14,452 nucleotides of DNA from Oscillospiraceae bacterium (GCA_022508705.1 JAFLUO010000042.1:1-14452); one strand, 5' to 3'; numbered from the stretch's first letter, positions 7,877 through 14,391 are shown. The notes: generated by a model not told the origin, from the letters alone. Program-made: numbers and translations.

Positions 7877-8760
7877 TAAAATACCACTCCGAAAATATTG
7901 ATTACAGCGTAAAACGCAATAAGTACAAAGACTTCACTGTCAAAACGGTCCATCATTCCGCCGTGACCTGGTACTAAATTGCTGAAATCCTTTACTCCGC
8001 GGTTTCTTTTAAGAACCGAAAACGTAAGGTCGCCGAACATTCCCGCAATGCAAAGCACAGCCGAAACAAGAGCAACCGTTAAATATTTGCCGTGAGGAAC
8101 TTCAAATACAAAGTTTTCAAATATTGCATAAAGAATCAATACGCTTGCAACGCCGCCTATCACGCCGCCGACTGCACCTTCAACAGTCTTTTTAGGACTG
8201 ACCTTCGGGCAAAGCTTATGCTTTCCTAAAAAGCTTCCTGCGAAATATGCGAAAACGTCTGTAAGCCATGCGCAGAACATAACATAAAGAATAAAGAACA
8301 GCCCGTGATGCTTTTCGTAGCCTGCATTCGGATAAAGCTTTTCAATTTCATTGCAATGCAGTAATACTGTTACTGCAAACGGAATGCCCCATGTCGTCAC
8401 AATTACTGATGCCGCATCGTGAAATTTAATGTTTTCAAAATCGGCAATCATAATTATAAAGCACAAAAGCCCGTAAAGCAGAAGAAAATAAACGGGATTT
8501 AGTGTTAAACAGAGTTTTTCGCCCAAAGCCAAAATCTGCGTTCTGAATCCAAAGCACATAGGAATAGCAAAGCTTACTATTACAGTTAAAGCGTTCATAA
8601 GCTTATTTTTTATTCCGAGCGCATGATTTATTTCATAAGTTGCCATTATGCTCACAACAGCAGCCGCAAGCGGGAAAAGCCAAGGTGCAATACCGCGAAG
8701 CGCAACAACTGAAATTCCTGCTATTGCACAGCAAATACCGGCAATTACTTTCTTTTTCAT
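7876..8760 (-). CDS. cdsA: Phosphatidate cytidylyltransferase (CDP-diacylglycerol synthase)
   Basis: CdsA is an integral membrane enzyme that makes CDP-diacylglycerol from phosphatidate and CTP, the branch point to the major phospholipids. It has 294 residues with about eight hydrophobic segments. The diagnostic motifs are in its second half: A-W-L-T-D-x-F-A-Y (164-172), GKHKLCPKVSPKKTVEG (179-195) and the family signature at 251-275. The signature opens with KRNRGVKDFS and ends PGHGGMMDRFDS, containing the metal-binding aspartates. The start ATG at 8758-8760 has only a poor, distant ribosome binding site (AGAGG about 15 bases upstream). The gap to uppS is 35 bases. Coupling from uppS may matter; this is inference. 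Confidence 0.95.
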   Translation of the reverse strand: MKKKVIAGICCAIAGISVVALRGIAPWLFPLAAAVVSIMATYEINHALGIKNKLMNALTVIVSFAIPMCFGFRTQILALGEKLCLTLNPVYFLLLYGLLCFIIMIADFENIKFHDAASVIVTTWGIPFAVTVLLHCNEIEKLYPNAGYEKHHGLFFILYVMFCAWLTDVFAYFAGSFLGKHKLCPKVSPKKTVEGAVGGVIGGVASVLILYAIFENFVFEVPHGKYLTVALVSAVLCIAGMFGDLTFSVLKRNRGVKDFSNLVPGHGGMMDRFDSEVFVLIAFYAVINIFGVVF

Positions 8761-8795
8761 AATAAAAACTTATAACCTCTCTGAATATGTAAAAT

Positions 8796-9575
8796 TTACA
8801 CTCCGCCGAATCTTCGGTTACGGTTTTCAAATTCACGAAGTGCCTGAACAAAATCTTCCTCCGTAAAATCCGGCCATAAAACGTCTGAAAACCAAAGCTC
8901 AGAATAGGCAGACTGATATGTGAGAAAATTTGAAAGCCTGCATTCTCCGCTCGGGCGGATTATTAAGTCCGGATCGGGCATACCTTTTGTGTAAAGATAA
9001 TCCGAAATGGTATCTTCATCAATATCCGCGGCTTCCATTTCACCGTTTTTTACCTTTGCGGCTATGGTGCGGACCGCATTTGCAATTTCGTGCCTGCCGC
9101 CGTAATTTATTGCGATATTAAGCACGACCTTTGATTTGTCACTGCTGATTTGCTCAATATGGTTCATAAGCCCTACAATATCTTCGGGAATTCCGCTTTT
9201 ATCGCCGATAAACCTTAAAGTGATGCCCTTTTCCTCATTTTCCGCTGAACGCTCATCCGCTTCCATCAAATATTCACGGAAAAGCTCCATGATGGCGTTT
9301 ACCTCTTCCTGCGGTCTTTTCCAATTTTCAGTTGAAAAAGCGTAGAATGTAAGACATTTAACACCTACATCTGCGGCAAACTCGCCTATTTTACGAAATG
9401 TTTTTGCGCCCTCAATGTGACCCTTGTAACGGGGCAAATTTCTTTGCTTTGCCCATCTACCGTTACCGTCCATAATAATACCCACGTGCTTGGGAAGAAC
9501 GGAAAACTTCGGAAGATTATTCTTATCCATAATTTGTCTTAAACACGAATTAGGGCAGCAAAATACGCCACCCAT
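8796..9575 (-). CDS. uppS: Undecaprenyl diphosphate synthase (cis-prenyltransferase)
   Basis: UppS condenses isopentenyl diphosphate units onto farnesyl diphosphate to form the C55 carrier for cell-wall synthesis. With the start at 9573-9575 it has 259 residues. The catalytic segment IMDGNGRWAKQR is at 34-45 with D36, YAFSTENWKRP at 78-88, and the C-terminal substrate motifs IRPSGE and LWPDF follow. The usual R-T-S-G-E is RPSGE here. Start choice is uncertain. The upstream ATG has GGAG 12 bases before it but adds a cysteine-rich extension (MGGVFCCPNSCLRQI). The ATG at 9528-9530 gives 244 residues and a more typical N-terminus (MDKNNLPKF) but lacks a Shine-Dalgarno site. The frr stop is 6 bases upstream of the first ATG. 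Confidence 0.93.
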   Translation of the reverse strand: MGGVFCCPNSCLRQIMDKNNLPKFSVLPKHVGIIMDGNGRWAKQRNLPRYKGHIEGAKTFRKIGEFAADVGVKCLTFYAFSTENWKRPQEEVNAIMELFREYLMEADERSAENEEKGITLRFIGDKSGIPEDIVGLMNHIEQISSDKSKVVLNIAINYGGRHEIANAVRTIAAKVKNGEMEAADIDEDTISDYLYTKGMPDPDLIIRPSGECRLSNFLTYQSAYSELWFSDVLWPDFTEEDFVQALREFENRNRRFGGV

Positions 9576-9581
9576 AATTTG

Positions 9582-10136
9582 TTATATCTCCATAATTTCT
9601 TTTTCTTTAACTGTTGACGCGTCGTCTGTTTTCTTGACAAAATCGTCAGTAATCTTCTGAATTTTTGTCTCTGCGTTTTTCTGATCGTCCTCAGTAATTT
9701 CAGAAGCTTTTTTCATAGCCTTTATCTGGTCAATGGCATCACGGCGAATGTTGCGCATTTTAACCTTACACTCCTCGCCCATTGCCTTAACGTCTTTTGA
9801 AAGCTCTTTTCTGCGCTCCTCTGTGAGCGGAGGGAAAGTAAGACGAATAACTCTGCCGTCATTCATCGGGTTAATGCCAATGTCAGAAGCCTGAATAGCC
9901 TTTTCAATAGGCTTGATTGTTGAAGCATCCCACGGCTGAATTGTAAGAATTCTGCCCTCCTGAACTGAAACTGCCGCCATCTGCTGAACGGGAGTGGGAA
10001 CGCCGTAATAATCAACAACTATTTTGTCAAGCACGGCAGCAGAAGCACGCCCTGCACGCATACCCGCATACTCACGCTCAAGCGCTGCAAGGGATTTCTC
10101 CATTCTCTCTTTCATCTGATCAAAAACTTTTTCCAT
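9582..10136 (-). CDS. frr: Ribosome recycling factor
   Basis: RRF, with EF-G, splits the post-termination ribosome. It has 184 residues, the standard length. Hallmarks are the N-terminal helix with RAGRAS (27-32), then VPTPVQQMAAVSV and a mid-region INPMNDGRVIRLTFPPLTEERRKEL, followed by the long C-terminal helices. I place the start at the ATG 10134-10136, which begins MEKVFDQMKERM and has GGTGAT four bases upstream. The frame stays open to a TTG at 10166, but those extra residues fall in the structured leader and do not match the family. It is 121 bases downstream of pyrH, the longest gap in the operon, and its leader carries the hairpin repeat. Confidence 0.97.
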   Translation of the reverse strand: MEKVFDQMKERMEKSLAALEREYAGMRAGRASAAVLDKIVVDYYGVPTPVQQMAAVSVQEGRILTIQPWDASTIKPIEKAIQASDIGINPMNDGRVIRLTFPPLTEERRKELSKDVKAMGEECKVKMRNIRRDAIDQIKAMKKASEITEDDQKNAETKIQKITDDFVKKTDDASTVKEKEIMEI

Positions 10137-10208
10137 AATAATCACCGTGTGATACATTACGCGCAAATTATATAAAAACTCTTTGCGTACTGTACCGTTC
10201 CTTTCTTT
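10137..10208 (-). repeat. Leader hairpin element, copy B (before frr)
   Basis: Read on the minus strand, the element opens with AAAGAAAGGAACG (10208-10196). It continues with GGTAC (10196-10192), TACGCAAA (10189-10182), a 14-base loop, TTTGCGCGTA (10167-10158), GTATC (10155-10151) and GGTGAT just before the frr ATG. GGTAC pairs with GTATC using one G-U. TACGCAAA pairs with TTTGCGCGTA apart from a two-base bulge. The result is one long hairpin. A competing small hairpin, ATCAC-ACG-GTGAT (10153-10141), would cover the Shine-Dalgarno site and shares bases with the GTATC arm. Copy A (777-825) keeps the outer stem but lacks the inner 3' arm. The pairing is seen in sequence; regulation is inferred. 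Confidence 0.6.
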
Positions 10209-10257
10209 ATATGTAAGTCAAATTTTATATAAAAATATTCAACTTTTTTCCCTGCAA

Positions 10258-10968
10258 TTACTCTTCTACACAAAGCGTTCCGACTGTTTCACCCAACGCC
10301 GCCTTAACCATATTTTCAGGCTCATTAAGGTTAAATACTAAAATCGGTATGCCGTTATCTCTGCAAAGGGAAGCGGCTGTGCTGTCCATAACTTTAAGAC
10401 CTTTACTTAAAATGTCCTGCTGTGTGATAACATCAAATTTAACAGCGTCGTCATATTTATTGGGGTCTTTGTCATAAACGCCGTCAACATTCGTCGCCTT
10501 AAAAATTATGTCTGCGCCAATCTCTGCCGCACGAAGCGCAGCACCTGTGTCTGTTGAGAAAAACGGACTACCCGTTCCGCAACCGAAAATCACAATTTTG
10601 CCGTTATTAAGGTGAGAAACTGCCAAATCCTTTTTAAACGGTTCCGCAATTCTTGGCATATCAAGAGCTGTTTGAACAACTGCCTCAACGCCTAAAGAAT
10701 CAAGTGTATCGGCAAGAGCAAGTGAATTCATAACAGTTGCAAGCATTCCAATGTGGTCGGCTCTTGTTCTGTCCATATCGCCGCTGGATCTTCCTCTCCA
10801 GAAATTTCCGCCGCCGACGACTATTGCTACCTGAACGCCCAAATCAGCCAAATGCTTAACAGATGCACAAACGCTTCCGACTACATCAAAGTCAAAGCCG
10901 TGCCCTTTTTCTCCTGCAAGAACTTCGCCGCTGAGTTTCAGGAGAATTCTTTTATATTTAGGTTCCAA
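10258..10968 (-). CDS. pyrH: UMP kinase
   Basis: PyrH phosphorylates UMP to UDP with ATP, feeding all pyrimidine nucleotides; it is a cytosolic hexamer of the amino-acid-kinase fold. It has 236 residues, the usual size. Motifs: LKLSGE (10-15), VGGGNFWRGR (51-60), the DRTRADHIGMLATVMN segment (66-81), GTGSPFFSTDTGAALRA (131-147), KATNVDGVYDKDP (157-169) and KVMDST (192-197). The start codon is TTG (10966-10968), strongly supported by GGAGGTG seven bases upstream and by the N-terminus MEPKYKRILLKLSGE. It is the first gene of the minus-strand operon in this window. The rpsB and tsf genes that often precede it are absent, replaced by a divergent gene. Confidence 0.97.
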   Translation of the reverse strand: MEPKYKRILLKLSGEVLAGEKGHGFDFDVVGSVCASVKHLADLGVQVAIVVGGGNFWRGRSSGDMDRTRADHIGMLATVMNSLALADTLDSLGVEAVVQTALDMPRIAEPFKKDLAVSHLNNGKIVIFGCGTGSPFFSTDTGAALRAAEIGADIIFKATNVDGVYDKDPNKYDDAVKFDVITQQDILSKGLKVMDSTAASLCRDNGIPILVFNLNEPENMVKAALGETVGTLCVEE

Positions 10969-10991
10969 AAAAGAACACCTCCGAAAGATAA

Positions 10992-11045
10992 ATTTACATA
11001 TTAAATTTCCATTATATTTTACCTTAAATTGGAACTTATGTAAAT
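10992..11045. promoter_or_regulatory. Inverted repeat in the pyrH upstream region (possible operator)
   Basis: ATTTACATA (10992-11000) and TATGTAAAT (11037-11045) are perfect 9-base inverted repeats. They flank a minus-strand TATAAT (11016-11011), a candidate -10 box for the pyrH operon, about 50 bases upstream of the start codon. No good -35 hexamer lies at the normal distance from this box, so the promoter call is weak. The arms could bind a regulator or pair in the 5' leader. The region is very AT-rich, so chance is possible. Confidence 0.3.
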
Positions 11046-11091
11046 AGAAAAATTACACAATTTAACGGTTTGTTATTCTACACTTTAATTA

Positions 11092-11120
11092 TTGACTTAA
11101 ATATTACCAAATTATATAAT
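11092..11120 (+). promoter_or_regulatory. Sigma-A promoter of the sugar-kinase-like gene
   Basis: TTGACT (11092-11097) and TATAAT (11115-11120) are separated by exactly 17 bases, giving 5 of 6 and 6 of 6 matches to the sigma-A consensus. The expected transcript starts near 11127, leaving a leader of about 22 bases that contains GGAGGA before the ATG at 11149. This is the clearest promoter in the window. Confidence 0.8.
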
Positions 11121-11148
11121 AAGTATAATTCTTTTCGGAGGAACAGTA

Positions 11149-12252
11149 ATGGAAAATCAGGTTTTAGATATTGATATTATATGTTTAAAATTCGGTCTTT
11201 CGGGCGAGCTTACAAATTTCCGCAAACATGGCAACGGCAATATTAACAGAACATATATGCTTGAATTCGACGTTGACGGCAAAGCCGAAAAATACATACT
11301 GCAAAATATTAACACTGAGGTTTTTAAAAATCCGTCCCAGCTTATGAGCAATGTGGCAGGTGTTACAAAGCACATTAAAAAATATTATTCCGACAACGGC
11401 GTTGACCCTGACCGCCGAACTCTCGAATTTTTACAGTGTGACAACGGCGAATACCATTTTATTGACGAACACGCACAGTGCTGGCGTATTTATAAATTTA
11501 TTGATGACGTTTACACCTGTGAAGTCATCGACAATGAAGGTGTTTTCCGTGAAGCAGGCCGTGCTTTCGGAGAATTTCAAAATATTTTAGGCTCTTTCGA
11601 TGTTTCAACCCTTTATGATACTATTCCCGATTTTCACAATGCATCAAAGCGATTTGAAACTTTTAAACAAGCCGTGCAGAAAGACAGGGCAAGCAGGCTT
11701 GCAAACGTAAAAAATGAGGTTGATTTTGTTCTTTCCCGTGAGGGCGATACTCACGTTTTAACGGATTTAATTGACGAAGGCAAGCTGCCCTTGCGTGTAA
11801 CCCATAACGACACAAAGCTCAACAACATTCTTTTTGATAAAAATACCAACGAGGGAATTTGCATCATTGACCTTGACACTGTTATGACAGGCCTTTCCCT
11901 TTATGATTTCGGAGACAGTATTCGGTCCGGCGCCAACAAAACCGCTGAGGATGACCCGAACACAGACAATGTGGGCATAGATTTAGGTCTTTACGAAGCG
12001 TTTGTTTCAGGCTATCTTTCGACAGCCAAGTCCCTTACGGATATTGAAAAGCAATATCTTCCTTTCTCCGCAAAGCTTTTAACTCTTGAATGCGGAATGA
12101 GGTTTTTAACCGATTATTTAAACGGTGATACATATTTCAGAACGGATTACCCTGATCACAATTTAGACAGATGCAGAAATCAGTTCAAATTAGTGGAAGA
12201 TATTGAAAACAATATGGAGACAATGAAAAAAATCACGGAAAAATATTGCTGA
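11149..12252 (+). CDS. Aminoglycoside-phosphotransferase-fold kinase, N-acetylhexosamine 1-kinase-like
   Basis: The protein has 367 residues and the APH/choline-kinase fold. The catalytic loop is THNDTKLNNILFD (218-230; H219, D221, N226) and the metal-binding aspartate is D241 in IDLDTV (240-245), followed by YDFGD (252-256). The combination of H-N-D-T-K-x-N-N and I-D-L-D-T-V is that of NahK/LnpB-type N-acetylhexosamine 1-kinases of bifidobacteria and gut bacteria. These phosphorylate GlcNAc or GalNAc at C1 in mucin-sugar salvage. The N-terminal lobe has GNGNINRTYML (28-38) as a nucleotide-loop-like segment. No phosphorylase, transporter or epimerase gene lies nearby, so the substrate is inferred only. 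GGAGGA precedes the ATG, the promoter is near-consensus, and the gene ends at a strong terminator, so it is a single-gene unit. Confidence 0.82.
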   Translation: MENQVLDIDIICLKFGLSGELTNFRKHGNGNINRTYMLEFDVDGKAEKYILQNINTEVFKNPSQLMSNVAGVTKHIKKYYSDNGVDPDRRTLEFLQCDNGEYHFIDEHAQCWRIYKFIDDVYTCEVIDNEGVFREAGRAFGEFQNILGSFDVSTLYDTIPDFHNASKRFETFKQAVQKDRASRLANVKNEVDFVLSREGDTHVLTDLIDEGKLPLRVTHNDTKLNNILFDKNTNEGICIIDLDTVMTGLSLYDFGDSIRSGANKTAEDDPNTDNVGIDLGLYEAFVSGYLSTAKSLTDIEKQYLPFSAKLLTLECGMRFLTDYLNGDTYFRTDYPDHNLDRCRNQFKLVEDIENNMETMKKITEKYC

Positions 12253-12267
12253 AAAGCTCAAATTATG

Positions 12268-12296
12268 AAACCCTAAGTGTTAGTCACTTAGGGTTT
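12268..12296 (+). terminator. Intrinsic terminator shared by convergent genes
   Basis: A perfect 12-base stem (AAACCCTAAGTG, 12268-12279, with CACTTAGGGTTT, 12285-12296) encloses a five-base loop and is followed on the plus strand by TTCTTTATTATTTTTATT. It ends the kinase-like transcript. On the minus strand the T-tract is weaker. The comF stop codon (12288-12290) lies inside the right arm. Confidence 0.9.
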
Positions 12297-12998
12297 TTCT
12301 TTATTATTTTTATTCTCAGCCGTAAGAGCTACCACGGCACAGTAAATCTTTTCGGCCCCTGCAATTTTCAAAACTCTCACACATTCATTCAGCGTTGAGC
12401 CCGTTGTTTTAATATCATCTACCAGCAAAACCGTTTTGCCCTGCACGTCTGCATTTTCAATTATATCATACGCTCCTGCAACGTTGCCCTGGCGGTAAAC
12501 TGCACCCGAGCTGTGCTGTGTATTTGTATCAAAGAGTTTTGTAAGCACATTGTAAATCGGAATTTCTATAATTTTTGACAGTTCCTTTGCAATTTCGCCT
12601 GCGGGGTTATATTTTCGTTTCTTTTCCTGACCTGTACTGAACGGAATAAAATCTATAAAATCAAATTTTATATCGGCATAGTCTTTTTGCACGGTCTTTG
12701 CCAAATCTTCTGCAAGCACTTTTGAAATATAGGGCTTATCGGCAAATTTGAATTTGCGGATTGCAGTTTCAATGGTTTTTTCATAATAAAAAGGCGTACA
12801 AATTCCGTCATATCTCATTTTTGCCCTTTTGCAGTCACATCTGTCTTTTCCTGCACCGCAAAAACTGCATTTTTCGCCAGTTATTCTCGGCAAATCATTT
12901 TTGCATTCACTACATAAGCTCTCTCCGAAATTTATTATTTCGCCGCAATATTTACAGTGATTTCCGAAAATTAAATATGAAATAAAATCCTTCAACAT
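12288..12998 (-). CDS. comF: ComF family protein (phosphoribosyltransferase-like, competence)
   Basis: ComF-type proteins are cytosolic and take part in DNA uptake or processing in naturally competent bacteria. They occur widely in other bacteria, where the role is less clear. It has 236 residues. The N-terminus carries the expected zinc-binding cysteines (C15, C18, C29, C32, C44, C47, with C54 and C56 nearby). The middle segment QEKKRKYNPAGEIAKEL replaces the usual R-x-R-G-F-N-Q. TQHSSGAVYRQGNVAGAY (160-177) matches the family. The phosphoribosyl-binding loop VLLVDDIKTTGST is at 190-202. I start at the ATG 12996-12998 because GGGTG is seven bases upstream. An ATG two codons earlier (13002-13004) sits only one base from that site. 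The C-terminal codons overlap the terminator stem. Confidence 0.92.
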   Translation of the reverse strand: MLKDFISYLIFGNHCKYCGEIINFGESLCSECKNDLPRITGEKCSFCGAGKDRCDCKRAKMRYDGICTPFYYEKTIETAIRKFKFADKPYISKVLAEDLAKTVQKDYADIKFDFIDFIPFSTGQEKKRKYNPAGEIAKELSKIIEIPIYNVLTKLFDTNTQHSSGAVYRQGNVAGAYDIIENADVQGKTVLLVDDIKTTGSTLNECVRVLKIAGAEKIYCAVVALTAENKNNKEKP

Positions 12999-13016
12999 TT
13001 TCATGCACCCTGAGAT

Positions 13017-13045
13017 ATTTTACCATTGTTTTTGTCATTTGTCAT
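13017..13045 (-). promoter_or_regulatory. Probable sigma-A promoter of comF
   Basis: On the minus strand ATGACA (13045-13040) and TAAAAT (13022-13017) are 17 bases apart, each 5 of 6 to the sigma-A consensus. The predicted start of transcription (about 13010) falls at the edge of the ribosome binding site, so the leader would be very short. This fits the downstream of the two comF ATG candidates better. Confidence 0.45.
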
Positions 13046-13062
13046 CTTTCTGATTTTGCTTA

Positions 13063-13092
13063 TGAATATTTTTAAAACTTGCGACAAAAATA
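13063..13092 (+). promoter_or_regulatory. Possible forespore (sigma-G/F-like) promoter of spoVAD
   Basis: TGAATA (13063-13068) resembles the sigma-G -35 element. AAAAATA (13086-13092), 17 bases further, matches the A and final TA of the -10 element but lacks the usual initial C-A-T. Expression of spoVA genes under sigma-G is established in Bacillus; here the match is partial and the implied leader is only about 12 bases. Confidence 0.25.
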
Positions 13093-13111
13093 GTCTTAAA
13101 GGGTGATAAAT

Positions 13112-14134
13112 ATGGCAGAAAAAATCGGTAAACAAACTTATTTATTAAAATCTAAACCGTCAATTTGCGGTTACAGCGCAGTTGTCGGCAAAACCGAAGG
13201 CGAAGGGCCTATCGCTGAAGATTTCGACTATATTTTCAGTGACGACTCAATAAACGACAGCGCCTCTTTTGAAAAAGCGGAAAGCGCCTTACAGCGTGAA
13301 GCAGTCACAAGGGCAATAGCAAAGGCAAACGCCTGCGCGGATGATGTCGATATAATAATGGGCGGCGATTTGCTTAATCAATGTATCGGCACAACCTTTG
13401 GCATTAAAGAGATGAATATTCCGTTTTTAGGGCTTTACGGAGCATGCTCAACAATGGCCCTGTCCATGGCGGTTGCCTCAACCTTTGTGGATTCAGGCGC
13501 TATGCAAAACGCGGTCGTAACAACGTCTTCACACTTTGCATCTGCTGAAAGGCAATTCAGAATGCCCCTTGAATACGGCGGTCAAAGAACACCGACCTCA
13601 CAAAGAACGGCAACTGCCGCAGGCGCTTGTTATCTTTCGGCTCATAAAAAGAATACGCCCAGTGTAAGCGCTGTTATTTTCGGCAAAATAATGGACCTTG
13701 ATATTAAAGACCCCAACAATATGGGTGCCGCTATGGCGCCAGCCGCGGCGGATACTATATCGAGATTTTTAAAAGATACTAAAACAAAACCCTCTGACTA
13801 CGATTTGATTTTGACCGGTGACCTCGGTCAAGTGGGCAAAGACCTTTTAATTGAGCTTTTGATGAAAGATGAAAACATCGACATTTCTTCGGTACATGAC
13901 GACTGCGGACTCATACTTTACGATATGGAAAATCAGGACGTTCATGCAGGCGGCTCGGGCTGCGGATGTTCGGCGGCGGTTCTTAATTCAAATATTATGA
14001 AAAGAATGGTTTCAGGGGAGCTCAAAAAAGTCCTGTTTGTAGGTACGGGAGCACTTTTATCGCTGACCTCAAATCTTCAGGGCGAGAGTATTCCGGGTAT
14101 TGCGCACGGAGTCCTTATTACAATGGAGGAATAA
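13112..14134 (+). CDS. spoVAD: Stage V sporulation protein AD
   Basis: SpoVAD is part of the SpoVA channel that moves dipicolinic acid into the developing spore and out at germination; it has a thiolase-like fold and binds dipicolinate. It has 340 residues, close to the Bacillus protein. The N-terminus KIGKQTYLLKSKPSICGYSA, the thiolase-like GACST segment with C112, YGGQRTPTSQRTATAAGA and the glycine/cysteine-rich HAGGSGCGCSAAVLNS near the C-terminus are characteristic. The start is the ATG at 13112 with GGGTGAT four bases upstream; an in-frame GTG at 13103 overlaps that site. spoVAC and spoVAE, usual neighbours, are not adjacent: comF is divergent upstream and a 46-codon gene follows directly. 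Confidence 0.96.
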   Translation: MAEKIGKQTYLLKSKPSICGYSAVVGKTEGEGPIAEDFDYIFSDDSINDSASFEKAESALQREAVTRAIAKANACADDVDIIMGGDLLNQCIGTTFGIKEMNIPFLGLYGACSTMALSMAVASTFVDSGAMQNAVVTTSSHFASAERQFRMPLEYGGQRTPTSQRTATAAGACYLSAHKKNTPSVSAVIFGKIMDLDIKDPNNMGAAMAPAAADTISRFLKDTKTKPSDYDLILTGDLGQVGKDLLIELLMKDENIDISSVHDDCGLILYDMENQDVHAGGSGCGCSAAVLNSNIMKRMVSGELKKVLFVGTGALLSLTSNLQGESIPGIAHGVLITMEE

Positions 14135-14136
14135 AA

Positions 14137-14277
14137 ATGCTAAACGGTGTCAGCACAATAATAAACATGTCAAAAGCCATAAGACTTTTGAGCCTTATGG
14201 AAACGGCACTGACTGTTGGGATAATAGGCTTTACCGTTTTCAGAATTGTTTCGGTAATAAGACAAATAAAAGAATAA
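14137..14277 (+). CDS. Unrecognised 46-residue membrane microprotein downstream of spoVAD
   Basis: The ATG lies two bases after the spoVAD stop, and GGAGGA within the last spoVAD codons is six bases upstream, an excellent and coupled ribosome binding site. The 46-residue product has an amphipathic start (MLNGVSTIINMSKAIRLLSL) and one hydrophobic helix (about residues 22-40, ETALTVGIIGFTVFRIVSV), then a basic tail (IRQIKE). It ends 15 bases before a terminator stem, so it is probably the last gene of a spoVAD transcript. It does not resemble SpoVAE or other SpoVA proteins that I know. Coding is supported by position and ribosome site, not by homology. Confidence 0.6.
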   Translation: MLNGVSTIINMSKAIRLLSLMETALTVGIIGFTVFRIVSVIRQIKE

Positions 14278-14285
14278 GTTAAAAA

Positions 14286-14327
14286 ATAAAAAGCCGTTCG
14301 CTATAAAGCGAGCGGCTGATTTTATTA
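14286..14327 (+). terminator. Intrinsic terminator after the spoVAD unit
   Basis: GCCGTTCGCT (14293-14302) pairs with AGCGAGCGGC (14307-14316) over ten positions with one G-U, around the loop ATAA. It is preceded by AATAAAAA and followed by GATTTTATT, so it can end transcription in either direction. Confidence 0.88.
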
Positions 14328-14332
14328 TACCA

Positions 14333-14391
14333 CAATTCAACTGTGCGAAGCACAGTGAGCGGCGAAAGCCGAAGGACGTTAGTCCGAATTG
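14333..14391. repeat. Cloverleaf (four-way junction) non-coding element
   Basis: The outer stem CAATTC (14333-14338) / GAATTG (14386-14391) is perfect. It encloses three perfect hairpins in a row: ACTGTGC-GAA-GCACAGT (14340-14356), CGGC-GAAA-GCCG (14360-14371, a GNRA tetraloop) and GGAC-GTTA-GTCC (14374-14385). They are joined by zero to three bases. All but about a dozen bases are paired or in short loops. The shape is tRNA-like, but it is too short and has no tRNA consensus positions. Elements of this form are typical of dispersed intergenic repeats; only one copy is visible here. Confidence 0.7.

Noticed and set aside
10137..10166. An extended frr start at the TTG at 10166
   Set aside because: The extra residues (MRVMYHTVII) do not match ribosome recycling factors, and the ATG at 10136 has its own GGTGAT site.
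10200..10240. A sigma-A promoter for frr using the minus-strand TTGACT
   Set aside because: No acceptable -10 hexamer lies at 16-18 bases; the nearest resemblance (TACAGT) is 21 bases away.
240..10968. Many plus-strand open frames of 60-175 codons opposite the operon
   Set aside because: They are antisense to well-identified genes, have no ribosome binding sites and show no family motifs.
14333..14391. The cloverleaf as a tRNA gene
   Set aside because: At 59 bases it is too short, the arms have the wrong lengths, and the T-psi-C (TTCRANY) and D-loop consensus positions are absent.
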